From NCBI GenBank assembly GCA_963580275.1, contig OY756945.1, forward strand, positions 6,827,501 through 6,891,500: DNA of 64,000 nt. The letters are read 5' to 3'. Within the stretch, counting starts at the first letter, position 1, and the number at the start of each line of letters is the position of its first letter. The stretch is from Crataegus laevigata (lineage: Eukaryota; Streptophyta; Magnoliopsida; Rosales; Rosaceae). Under the pieces are notes generated by a model. That model saw nothing but the letters and a program-made list of their open reading frames with translations. It was not told where the DNA came from and made no database searches. The position numbers were made by a program, and so were the translations under genes. Positions 22,124 through 32,533 of the stretch are shown in pieces.

Positions 22124-24270
22124 TGACACACCCCGACCCGAAAGTGGGGCGTGCTGGCCGTCACATGAGTGTGACGTAGCCAAGTGCACAGTGCGGAAGC
22201 AAGAATCATTAATAGAATACGAACTAATTAAAACCAATCCACTAGCAACCTAAAAGAGATAGTGTGCTAGAGAGATATTATAGTACTTATACAGAACCAG
22301 AGTGTACTAAGTTAAAATGCAGTCAAGCATGAATAAAAATTCGAATAACACCAAAGGTGTCATACATATAGAGAAGTCTGTCAGAACTGCCGTACAATCC
22401 TCGCTAGCCACCAACGCTACTCTAGCTATCTAGAACCTGGAGGGGCGAAAAACAAAGTTGAGTGGGTCAGCAAAACAAATCTTTTCAAAATCATTCTTTT
22501 CTCAAAAGTATAACCCCTCTCCGTAAAACCTGTATAAATTCCCAGAAAATAGTACGTACATATATATCTCAAACATGATCAGCATTATTCATTATCAAAC
22601 GCATCTCAAAATATGCCATGCAATGCACTTCAATATCATTCTGAATCTCAAAAACCATGTCATGCAATGCATCTCGATAACCATATAGCTCTTAGGTATC
22701 AACTCAGCCCTCGGCTGTATATATAGCTCATAACATCTCAGTCACATCATATATATACTCTGCACATACATCAATATCCTCATAAGGTCATTATCACATC
22801 ACTGTATCAATATAAGAATGCCCTAGTGCTACAATCACGTGAAGACTGTGCGAGGGATTTGCGGGTCACCTACGAGTCAAACCCACTTATAATGGTCTAT
22901 ACGACAGGACTGTGCACCTAACTTGGATCCAAGGCGAGCATGCGGTGCGGGAGGTGAACAACACATGAAAGACTGTGCCCCTAACTCTGGGCGTGAGCAC
23001 TAACAATATGCGCAGGTTTATGAGCTAACAACATATCACATCATATCACATCGTATCTCGTCTGTTCTTTCTTAACAATGCATGCACTTACCTGGGCGTC
23101 CTCGGCACCAACATATGCATGAAATGTATATATAAATACTCATGCATCAATACTAAGTCATATGCATGGCGATAAAAACGTACTTTTCATTTAAAAGTTG
23201 ATTCCAAGAAAAATCATTATAAATATAGGTTTATACGGAAAAATAGCTGCCCACTCACTGATAGGTCGCCGGGTCGTAGCCCCCACGTTTAGCCTGGGTA
23301 CGCTCGTCCTCGGAATAAGTCTCACCTATATGAGAAATTACTAAAAATACGTTATTTAAGCACATAGACGTAACTACGGAAATAACTTCTCATACATAGC
23401 TCAATTTTGGCATGCGAATATACCAACGCGACCTACTCGACGTCACGGACGTCGACATATTTTTAGAAACATTTTAGGACGGGCCACACGCAGGAAGGCC
23501 ACGGACCCACGCCCCCCCCCCCCCCCACGCGCGTCATCCCCTACCTTGGTTCGCCGGAAAACATCGCCGGCGCCGGAAACCTGCAACTTGGGTTTTCTCG
23601 GCCATTTCTTCACCATTTTAACCCATTTTTCTTCCTACGTGCTCAAAATTAAGAGTACAACAAGTCTATACCTTCAAAAACCTCGAAAAAGGCTTGAAAT
23701 CTTGTCGGGAAATTCTCCAAAAATCGACCACCTTGGTTCTACACGATCCCGACGTCCAAACTTTGCAAACGATAGCCTCCGAGACTCGTGGGAGAGTTCT
23801 AAGACACGTGGTGAGCTTGGATTCCCCTAAAAATCAACCAACAAAAACTTAATGAACAGTGACAAACTCGGGGAATGAGTTTTCAACGTGAAATCGTAAG
23901 AGTTCTTACCTAAAATGGGTGTCTTTGAGTTCGTATGGACCTCAAGATTATGAGTAAGGTCTTTGCAGCGTCGATCCGTGAAGAGTTGGCCTCCTTTGGC
24001 CTTGGTTCGTACGTGAAAGGTGAGAGAGAGAGAGAGTGAACTCGAGAGATAGAGAGAGAATGAGTCTGTAATGAGGAGAGAGACACGAGAGTGGGGTGAG
24101 AGAGAGTGCTGATTGGTTGTGTGGTCTAAAAGCAACCAATCAAACAAATATCTCATTGAATAATATTTGGACCCAAAAACTTAACAAAATTCACAAACGT
24201 ACCTCAACGTTCAAAGGCAATTCCGTCAATTCACAACCTCATGAATAATATTTAAGGACGGGCTGTCACA
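22124..24270 (-). mobile_element. Solo LTR, 2,147 bp, reverse orientation
   Basis: As written it starts TGACACACCCCGACCCG and ends GGGCTGTCACA; the reverse complement starts TGTGACAGCCCGTCC like its relatives. The 5-bp TSD TTAAC flanks it exactly (22119-22123 and 24271-24275). No internal region remains. Confidence 0.9.
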
Positions 24271-25335
24271 TTAACTCATTATAATGAAAGTAGCAAAATA
24301 AATAGGTAGATACTTCACTGTGAGTGCATCTCGAAGAAGAAAAAAAAAGAGGAAACAAAATGGTACTTTATTTTAGCATACACCAGGATGATTTTATTTA
24401 TAATGAGTAATTAATTGATTATAATTTTCTCTTTCTCTTTGATACTGACCTCTGCACGATTGAATGAACGGAGAGGAGAGAGAGAGAGAGAGGGAGGAGG
24501 AGTGGGGTAGGTCACGTCTTTTCATTTTTTTTTCTTTTTCCAATAAAATAAATTTTAAGTTTTTGTTTTTTTTTTAACAATATTACTATGAGATATTAGT
24601 CCCTCTCTTTCTCCGAAAATGGACAAGGAGTGGAGTTGGTCACGTATTTTCTTTTTCTCTTTTTTTTCATTTTTTCAATAAAAACAATTTTAAGTTCTGT
24701 TTTTTGTTACAATACTATGACTGCGTTTTATTTTGTATTTTATTTTATTTTATTTATTTCTGTGAAATATTAAACGCTCTCGCTCTCCTAAAGTGGAGGA
24801 GGAGTGGTGTTGGTTGGTTGGGTTAAATTCATTTTATCTCATTTTTTAAAATTCATAATATCTCGTTTTTTTCGTTTTTTTTCTTTTTCACTGAAAACTG
24901 ATTTACGTCGAACGTGGTTGAATTTGTGTCTTCCATGTTTGTTCTTTTAATTTTATCTCCTTTTTTCTAATTTTTTTTCTAAAAAAAATGAAATATAAAT
25001 TTCTATTTCTGACAAAATTACCCTTGGGATTTTCATATGTATTTTTTTCTGTCAGCTTTGATTTTTTTTGTTTGGAGAGCTTTTTAGTCCAAAGTTTTTT
25101 GGTGAAGTCTTGAGACACCAAACTCTCATTCTGGCTTTCTAATATTTTTCTGTTTTTTGTTACAATACTATGACTGCGTTTTATTTTGTATTTTTTTATA
25201 TTATTTCTGTGAGATATTGAACGCTCTCGCTCTCCTAAAATGGAGGAGGAGTGGTGTTGGTTGGTTGGGTTAAATTCATTTTATATCATTTTTTAAAATT
25301 CATTATATCTCATTTTTCATTTTTTTTTTCATGAG
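24271..25335. repeat. AT-rich repeat region with a direct duplication of about 180 bp
   Basis: About 24708-24885 and 25155-25330 are near-identical, sharing TACAATACTATGACTGCGTT, ACGCTCTCGCTCTCCTAAA and GGAGGAGGAGTGGTGTTGG. A (GA)n tract lies near 24475-24492. No gene is supported. Confidence 0.6.
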
Positions 25336-26000
25336 TTATAATAAGTAAGGCTTTATAATTTTGTAACCGGACAAATGATCAATTGGAGGGAAAGTTGATG
25401 GTTTTCAAATGTATTTGAAAAACCTGCAGTTAACAAGGTTTGATAACTGCTGATAACTACTTCCTTAATGGGAGGAAGGGATTATCATATAAAGGGTGAT
25501 CCCCTTTTTTCGGTGAGGTTGGTTACCATTTACTTAGACTTGTCCCGTTGAGAGTTAAGTAACCTTTCTGAACACAAGAGAAGAGAAGATCAGTTACACA
25601 ACGTGAACATCATGGCATCCAATGCAGGTTAGGGTTTGTGAGTCATTATGTAAGTCATCAGTGTTCATGCATGACCATTTAATGTCCATGCACAATCTAG
25701 GGTTTGATGGTTTCGATCTTTGAATGGCCAACATGCAACATATGTGAAGTCCATCGACATAGTGTGAAAACGAAAGAAGACAAGCCCAGGACGTGATCAC
25801 CTTGTGCGGGACAAGGACGCTGCCTTGATTTACTGTTTGTTCATCATTAGGGCCCCCGTGTGTGTGGGGGTGGTTTGGGGTTGGCGGGGTTTGGTTTGAT
25901 TTCTCTCTTTCCATGTTTATTCAATTCGTTAAGGTGTATTTTGAACGTGAGATAAAAATAAATTAAGATAGAATCCAAACTTTTTTATGTTTAGTGTAGC
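25336..26000. other. Intergenic, nothing recognised
   Basis: Some sequence near 25590-25910 is less AT-rich, but neither strand shows a recognisable domain. Confidence 0.35.
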
Positions 26001-26212
26001 AGAAGTTTCCTTTAGATTTTGAATGGAATGACCTTTTCAGTAAAACATATCTCCAAGTCACAGCATTATTAGAAGTTTCCTTTAGATTTTGAATGGAATG
26101 ACCTTTTCAGGAAAACATATCTCCAAGTTACATGCATTATTAGAAGTTTCCTTTAGATTTTGAATGGAATGACCTTTTCAGTAAAACATATCTCCAAGTC
26201 ACATGCATTATT
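26001..26212. repeat. Three tandem copies of a 70-71 bp unit
   Basis: Units start at 26001, 26071 and 26142, each beginning AGAAGTTTCCTTTAGATTTT and containing ACATATCTCCAAGT. They differ at only a few bases, so the triplication is recent. Confidence 0.9.
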
Positions 26213-26388
26213 CCTTTCGAGTAAAGGAGTTATTGTTTTTCATGGTTTAATTATTCCTTAGATAAGAAATTGTTTAAGTCCTTTATTGGATTAAGGCATA
26301 TAAAAGAAACAAATTGAGCTAATTCCCCACTCAATGCACAACCGCTCAATTAGACGTCAATATCATTTTTTGTCTACTACCAAATACC

Positions 26389-26884
26389 AAGGTATTAAAT
26401 ATCGATAATATCGGAAATATCGGTAGTCCAAAAACAAGAAAATTTCGATGGAAATATCGGGATATTATCGATATCGATAAAAATTGAATAAAAATCACGG
26501 AAATTGGAAATTTTTATTGAAACTTTGCAAGATGTCTATTTAGTCAATTATCTATTAGTTTATCACAAAAAAATTGGAAGGAAATGCATTGCATGATGGA
26601 TTTAACTGATTTAAGTTGATTATATAACGAGCTGGCAAACATTGTGAGTATAGAAAATATGTAAATATTTTAGCATATTTTCACAAAAACATAAGTGATA
26701 TGGTGGTCAAGGTGTTGAAGGAGTAATATGGGAGGGGTTCGAATCCCCTAGGTGTTTTTTTAAATATAGAAATTTAAAAAACACGGAAATTTCGATGGAA
26801 ATATCGATGACATCGGAAATATCGGTAGTCCAAAAACACGAAAATTTCGATGGAAATATCGAGATATTATGGATATTTACCTTG
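26389..26884. mobile_element. TIR element of about 495 bp with a 9-10 bp target duplication
   Basis: CCAAATACC occurs immediately before (26380-26388) and after (26885-26893) the unit. The ends AAGGTATTAAATATCGATAA and (inverted) CAAGGTAAATATCCATAATA are related. The interior holds repeated blocks of GAAATATCGG and AATTTCGATGGAAATATCG on both sides of a centre that contains GGTTCGAATCC, a tRNA B-box-like motif. The TSD length suggests Mutator-type mobilisation. Confidence 0.6.
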
Positions 26885-26905
26885 CCAAATACCAATACCT
26901 GCTAC

Positions 26906-27098
26906 TGTTAGAGAAGGGGTCTTGCCAAAGGAAATCTCATCTCTTAAAGTTTAGGAATTAATACTGTAAGTGGATTTTGATTGTATTCTTGACTTGTAGA
27001 GATCTTTACTTGTACGTCAAATACACATGATTGTACATATAAGCTTTTGTGCTATGAATGTAATTAACAAGATTATAATTCATACATGGTATCAGAGC
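26906..27098 (+). mobile_element. Remnant of a short-LTR copia-type element (LTR plus primer binding site)
   Basis: A stretch starting TGTTAGAG and ending TTCATACA (26906-27086, 181 bp) is followed directly by TGGTATCAGAGC (27087-27098), the initiator-methionine tRNA primer binding site used by many plant LTR elements. No gag/pol and no second LTR were found downstream, so only the 5' end survives. Confidence 0.6.
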
Positions 27099-27754
27099 AT
27101 TTATAGTGACTCGCTCACACAATCAATCATCTAGCCTATTTTCCAAGTCTTTAAGGCTCAAAGATTATTGAGGTTTTGGCACTATATTCGAATTTTCATA
27201 GAACATTTAGTTCTATGAAAGAATTACATGGTCCCTTTCATAATACATGAAGATATTTAAGCAAATATAAAATAAATTTATTTAGATGAAGCCAAAACCT
27301 GTGCGACATATGTTGTGGATAATTATAGTTTTATTTTTATTTTTTATCAATGTTCAGAGTTTACGTTAAGTCTGTTGTGTATTAGTGATGAGCGGTAATT
27401 TGGAAGAATAGTGATGTGTTCTTATATAGAAAGAATTCGAATTTAAATTTTTTTTACGGAGTGGAGACAAAAATGTGGTCAACTTAGATAAGATGAGGTG
27501 TTTAAATAAAAAAAAACCTCTTAACCAATTAAGTTAAAAATCCGTTTGCAAAAATAAATCTTAAAGCTCACCATTTGGCCTTTTCGTTTGAAAGTCTCAC
27601 TTTTACTGTATACAGTACACAGATTTGGAGACTTGTTGCTGCATCACATGGAGGATTCATCCAACAAAAGATCTAGAGTGCAATTAAAAAAATTGTTACC
27701 TAGCTACTAATTTATTTAAACGGGGAGAATTCATGAAGGTTTTGGTAAAGTTGA
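27099..27754. other. Intergenic, nothing recognised
   Basis: AT-rich; could include the decayed interior of the copia remnant, but no coding similarity is visible. Confidence 0.35.
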
Positions 27755-27785
27755 ATAGTAATTCCTCTAAGTGAAACAAAGCAAA

Positions 27786-27828
<43 letters not shown>

Positions 27829-28012
27829 AGTCCTCTCCATGAACTTAAATATGTAGTCCCTATATATGTGCAAGCATTGTTCACCTTTCATGAATAGTAA
27901 TTCCTCTAAGTGAAACAAAGCAAAGCCATATATATATATATATAGTAAGTCCTCTCCATGAAGTTAAATATGTAGTCCCTATATATGTGCAAGCATTGTT
28001 CGCCTTTCATGT
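27755..28012. repeat. Direct duplication of about 140 bp with internal (TA)n
   Basis: GAATAGTAATTCCTCTAAGT, then AAAGCAAAGCC, a (TA)n run, GTAAGTCCTCTCCATGAA and GTGCAAGCATTGTTC occur twice in a row (from about 27752 and 27892). The TA run is about 36 bp in the first copy and about 16 bp in the second, which shows microsatellite length change after duplication. Confidence 0.85.
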
Positions 28013-28211
28013 GCATGCGCAGTCAAAAGAAGCAGACGTGAACGCCAAATTGGAATATTGTGCCAAAGCCAAAGTGCTGAGCAAGTGAAATATTTTGTGA
28101 CGATCACGGCATGCAGAAAACCAATCAGAACATGCCACGCATGCATGGAGGACACGTCCAGGTTGCCTCTCGGATTCCAACCGCACTCTTCCCATCCCAT
28201 CGAGAACAAAA

Positions 28212-28879
28212 TCCCTGGTTCGGTATGGGATTCCATACCGAAACCTTTGTTTCCATTCTTAAACCGAAATTTTTAAGAATTCCAACTTCAATACCGATTT
28301 CAAACCAAATTTTCAGAAATCCCAAATTTCGGGAATCCTGAAATAGTTTTAGGATTTCGGGACCAATCGGGAATCCCAAAATAATTTTGGGCTTTTGGGC
28401 TTTCTCGGCTTTTTATTTTGGGCTTTTCGGTTTTTGGGCTATAATAACTTGATTGTGCTGCTATGCAATGTGCGCCTAATTTGTGCATATATATAGTCTA
28501 TAGACAGTTCCCAAGCATGAGTGAAGTGATCAAGTTATTTTGTAGTAAAGAGAATGGATGTAGTACTAGGATGACTCATTGCAGTAAAGAAAATTTGCTA
28601 TTTACCAAAATGAAAGAGATTTTTTCATACAGTTAATTGTTGGAGAGCAGTGGGGGAATCTGAAAGGTATTTGAAAATTAAATAATATATATATTTTTCG
28701 GTTTGGTTTGGGATTACTGAAGTCCCAAAAACTTGAGACCAATTCCCATACCAAAATTTCGGAATCAGTTCAGTATTTGGTACTGAAATTTTCGGGAATT
28801 TTGGTTTGGGATTTTTTCGATTTGGTTTTGAGAATTTTTCGGTTTGGTTTGGGATTTTTGGAATTTTTTTCCAGTCCTA
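28212..28879. mobile_element. Second member of the hAT-like family seen at 195-1120
   Basis: The left part carries CTGGTTCGGTATGGGATTCC and the right part ends CCAGTCCTA, with subterminal AATTTCGG and GGTTTGGGATT variants on both sides, as in the 195-1120 element but in reverse orientation. The left terminus is degenerate and no TSD is evident. Confidence 0.6.
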
Positions 28880-28957
28880 CATTTAACATACAAGAATATT
28901 AATTATTATGGGGACATGAGAAGAAGGAACCATCTAGCACCATGCGATGGTATCAGG

Positions 28958-28959
<2 letters not shown>

Positions 28960-29018
<59 letters not shown>
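28960..29018. repeat. (TA)n microsatellite upstream of the RAV gene
   Basis: About 29 TA dinucleotides, roughly 550 bp before the RAV start codon. Confidence 0.9.
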
Positions 29019-29020
<2 letters not shown>

Positions 29021-29204
29021 CAGGAGATATATAAACAGGAGAGCTTGATAGAAATGCAAAATTCTTTGTGAATCATTTTACTTTTATTACACGTACCATC
29101 CTACATCTATATATATATGAACATCACACACTCTTACCATATACTTCTATGAAATAAAAAATATTGGGCCTGCATGTTTCATCCTCCTCTCTTAAGAACA
29201 GAAA

Positions 29205-29564
29205 ATACACTAGAATTATACAGTTCAATTATCATCTCATTCTTCTTATGATTCAAAAACAACCTAAAACAGAGTGTGATTCTCATCCCCCTGTCATGCA
29301 AATCCAAATACCCTAGAAACAAAGTTCAATCCTCCTCCCAATAGGTCGGTGTGCAAGAAACTCATCATGGAGTAAGAAGTACTACCTAAACATTAGTGAC
29401 CATTGTCTGTCAAGTCTAGAAACCCAAGTAACCAATTCTCGTCATCATCTTCCTCAAACTCATTACCCTAGAAACAAAGTTTGATTCTCGCTCTTCTCTT
29501 CCTACGAATCAAAATACTCTAGAAATAGAGTTTAATTCTCCTCTTCCTCTTCCTCCCAATCACA
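29205..29564 (+). promoter_or_regulatory. RAV leader region with degenerate repeats
   Basis: A phrase of about 50-55 bp, typified by CCCTAGAAACAAAGTTNAAT and a CT-rich tail with TTCCTCCCAATC, recurs around 29206, 29262, 29311, 29464 and 29517, the last copy ending just before the ATG at 29565. This looks like a repeat-expanded 5' leader or proximal promoter. A TATATATA-like box lies at about 29108-29117. Confidence 0.45.
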
Positions 29565-30500
29565 ATGGATTTGATGAGTTGCTGGAATGCGAGCACAAGT
29601 GACTGCTCAACAATGAATGGAGCAAACGGTGCAAGTTCAAACAAGTTGCCTTCTTCAAGGTACAAAGGAGTAGTGCCACAGTCAAATGGCAGGTGGGGAG
29701 CTCAAATATACGAGAAGAGTCATCGTGTATGGTTGGGAACCTTCAATGATGAAGAAGAAGCTGCTAAAACCTACAACATTGCCTTGCTAAAGTTCCGGGG
29801 TCTTGATGCCATCACACACTTCAGTCGAAGCCAAATGAAACCCTACGGACGTGATGTCACCGAGGCTCTTTTCTTGGAATCCCATTCCAAGGCTGAAATC
29901 GTTGACATGCTTCGAAAACATTCTTATGCCAACGAGCTAGAGATGTACAAGCATAAGTTGCACAATGGTGGTGCTCTAGGCCATGATGATGGTGGAAAGC
30001 GTACGGAGTGTTACCATGATTTAATGGACACGTGTAGTCGCGAGAGGGAGTTGCTTTTCGAAAAAGTGGCAACACCAAGCGACGTAGGGAGATTGAACCG
30101 TATGGTTATACCAAAACAACATGCCGAGAAGCATTTTCAGGTTCATCTGAGTGTAGGATTTGGTAAAGGGGTGTTGTTGAAATTTGAGGATGAGTTGGGG
30201 AAGGTGTGGAGGTTTGGGTACTGTTATTGGAGTAGTAGTCAGAGTTATGTGTTGAGCAAAGGGTGGATTCGTTTTGTGAAGGAGAAGAAGCTGAAAGCTG
30301 GTGATGTTGTGAGGTTTCAGAGATCGGTAGGCGAGGATAAGAAGTTGTTCATTGAGTGTAGACCTAGAAAAGTCGACGTTTCGGGGATCGAGGAGATGCA
30401 TGGTAGGGTTGCTGACCCTTTAGCGACGGTTCAAGATGAAGGAGTGGTGAGGTTGTTCGGAGTTAACATATTATGGAAACGTAAGCATTATAGAGAATAG
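29565..30500 (+). CDS. RAV-type transcription factor (AP2 + B3 domains)
   Basis: A single-exon gene of 311 residues. The AP2 domain covers about residues 31-86 (SRYKGVVPQSNGRWGAQIY, RVWLGTFNDEEEAAKTYN). The B3 domain covers about 162-267 (LLFEKVATPSDVGRLNRMV, VWRFGYCYW, LSKGWIRFVKEKKLKAGDVV). Near the C-terminus, RLFGVNI (about 296-302) is the RLFGV repression motif typical of RAV/TEMPRANILLO proteins. Known for the family: DNA-binding nuclear repressors acting in flowering time, growth and stress; AP2 binds CAACA and B3 binds CACCTG. The AP2 sequence (SNGRWGAQIYE, KTYNIA) resembles the At1g50680/At1g51120 subgroup, but which member is orthologous cannot be told here. The frame is intact and the length is normal. 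Confidence 0.93.
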   Translation: MDLMSCWNASTSDCSTMNGANGASSNKLPSSRYKGVVPQSNGRWGAQIYEKSHRVWLGTFNDEEEAAKTYNIALLKFRGLDAITHFSRSQMKPYGRDVTEALFLESHSKAEIVDMLRKHSYANELEMYKHKLHNGGALGHDDGGKRTECYHDLMDTCSRERELLFEKVATPSDVGRLNRMVIPKQHAEKHFQVHLSVGFGKGVLLKFEDELGKVWRFGYCYWSSSQSYVLSKGWIRFVKEKKLKAGDVVRFQRSVGEDKKLFIECRPRKVDVSGIEEMHGRVADPLATVQDEGVVRLFGVNILWKRKHYRE

Positions 30501-31433
30501 CAGGTGTTGGAGGCTTGGACCATGTTCAATAAGTTTAAAAGTCAACATTTTATTATCTTTTTCTTTTTGCTTGAAAAAAAAAGAGCCTTCTTTTGCATGC
30601 GTGCAATTAGAATAATTATATGACAAAGCTCGTGGCACATAGAACGATTGGGTAATTTTCATGATTTTCAAGTTTAATTAAAGAACAAGAATATCCTAAT
30701 CCCATCGTTCTGTAACCAAATGACTTGGCCATCGTTTTGTAAATTTAAGAGGAACGTTATATAAACACATAAAACTGTACTTACTCTCAAAATCTTTCAT
30801 GTAGGTGAATAGTAGAGTTCATTTGTATTAGAGAGTGTTAAAAAAATTATGATAATATTTGTTTGTTTAAATAGAATTATTGTAAATTTCTTTATTTGTT
30901 TGTAAATTTCTTTCATCTCCCATTACTTGTATTCTTTTCTTCTTTTAAAAATAAAATAAAATTACTACAAAGAATTTGAGCAAATACGAAAAACAATGAT
31001 TCAAACTTCAGCTTTGAAAAGCCACCTACTACGGTTTAGTGATATTTTCTTTTCATTTGTAATTGAGGTTTTTTGTTCGACTCTCGTGAATAGCAATTTC
31101 CGCACCTAATTATTATATGGTTGACCTATTATGTGGATTAGCCCAAATGATCTCTTAGTATAAATTTATCGCTGAATTTAAAAACTTCATCTTTAACATA
31201 AGACAATATTCTAAGGAGGCATTTCTTTCTCAACATAAACTTGACATCATTTTATTGTACAAACATCATAACTGGAACCAATCATTTTTTTTAGCTTGCT
31301 GAAACATCCATATGTACGATCAAATAAATCGACGGTTATGATAACAAGTAACATCCTTGAATGAATGGCTAAAGAGTACGATGAACGGTTGCCAAATTAG
31401 ATAAATTTTTTGAAGACGACCTTTAGATGATGA
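30501..31433. other. RAV 3' flank and intergenic sequence
   Basis: AT-rich. Its last ~35 bp (TTGAAGACGACCTTTAGATGATGA-like) match the sequence flanking the other side of the LTR retrotransposon, as expected for a split target. Confidence 0.5.
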
Positions 31434-32451
31434 TGTAGACAATGAAATTTCGGTAAATAAAATGTTGACCGATGGTCAAAATGTTAACGCTCATGTATTA
31501 CATAAATTGTACACATAGTGTGTGATTCGACGAAAATTCGAAAAGAGTCCGAAAAGCTGTCAAACAGGACACGTGTCAACACCTGGCAAAGACGACTTAT
31601 TTCATCTGATTATTTAAATCCAAAAATCAAGTTTTGGAATTCTATAAATAGAAGCCAATTTCATTCATTTAAAACCACCAATTCACAAATACATTTCTCT
31701 ACTCCCAAATTGGAAGAGAATTCTCTGAAGTTCGTTCTTCGTTCTTCGTTCTTCATTCATCGTTCATCGTTCTTCGAGATCAAGCCCCAACGGCCCTTGA
31801 AGAAACGCTCATCCATCCTAAGATCAAGCCCCAACGGCCCCTTGGATTAGCGCAATTGTTCTTCAAGATCAAGTCCAGAAGCCCTTGAAGATCCATCCAC
31901 CATTCATCATTCATCATTCATCCGTTCTTCAAGAACCAAGCCCAAAAGCCCCTTGAAGTTCATCCATCATTCATCGTTCATCGTTCATCGTTCATCGTTC
32001 ATCGTTCATCGTTCATCGTTCATCCATCTTCTTCAAGATCAAGCCCCGACGGCCCTTGAAGCAACATTCATCCACCCTCCAAGATCAAGCCCCGACGGCC
32101 CTTGGAATCAACATTCATCCTTCAAGAATCAAGCTCAAAGCCCCTTGAAGCTCATCCATCGTTCATCGTTCATCATTCTACATTCATCATCAAACATCGG
32201 AAGATCATCATTGTTCATCCCAAGAATCAAAGCGCCAAACAGCCCCTTCGGATCAACACAAACAAATCCACATCACTGTTCATCCAAGGATCAAGCCCAA
32301 CGGCCCTTCGGATCAACAGCCCATCAACAAACCCATATCTTACGAAGATAGAATCAGAGGAACAAATAGAGATTGTAACCCAAAATTCATCAAATAACAA
32401 ATATATTTTGTACACGTGTTCTTGTTCCTTCAGGAAATTTTCGTGTTTACA
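31434..32451 (+). repeat. 5' LTR (1,018 bp)
   Basis: TG...CA ends. A TATA box TATAAATA lies at 31643-31650, so transcription probably starts around 31675. From about 31775 to 32310 the LTR is a series of about nine modules of the form CTTCAAGATCAAGCC...GGCCCTTGAAG, and 31964-32028 is a run of CATCGTT/GTTCATC heptamers. It is longer than the 3' LTR mainly through one extra module and extra heptamers. Confidence 0.93.
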
Positions 32452-32533
32452 AATTTGGCACGCCCAGTGGGACAATCTCTACCTCTCATCTCTCTTTCCA
32501 TTCAAGATATCCATAACACACTTCAAGCACAAA

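Noticed and set aside
23514..23528. Poly-C run as a regulatory G-quadruplex
   Set aside because: A single homopolymer inside a solo LTR, without spaced G tracts on the other strand.
32102..32533. Extension of Gag upstream into the LTR
   Set aside because: The added sequence is LTR hairpin modules and the PBS region; the ATG at 32534 begins Gag-like sequence.
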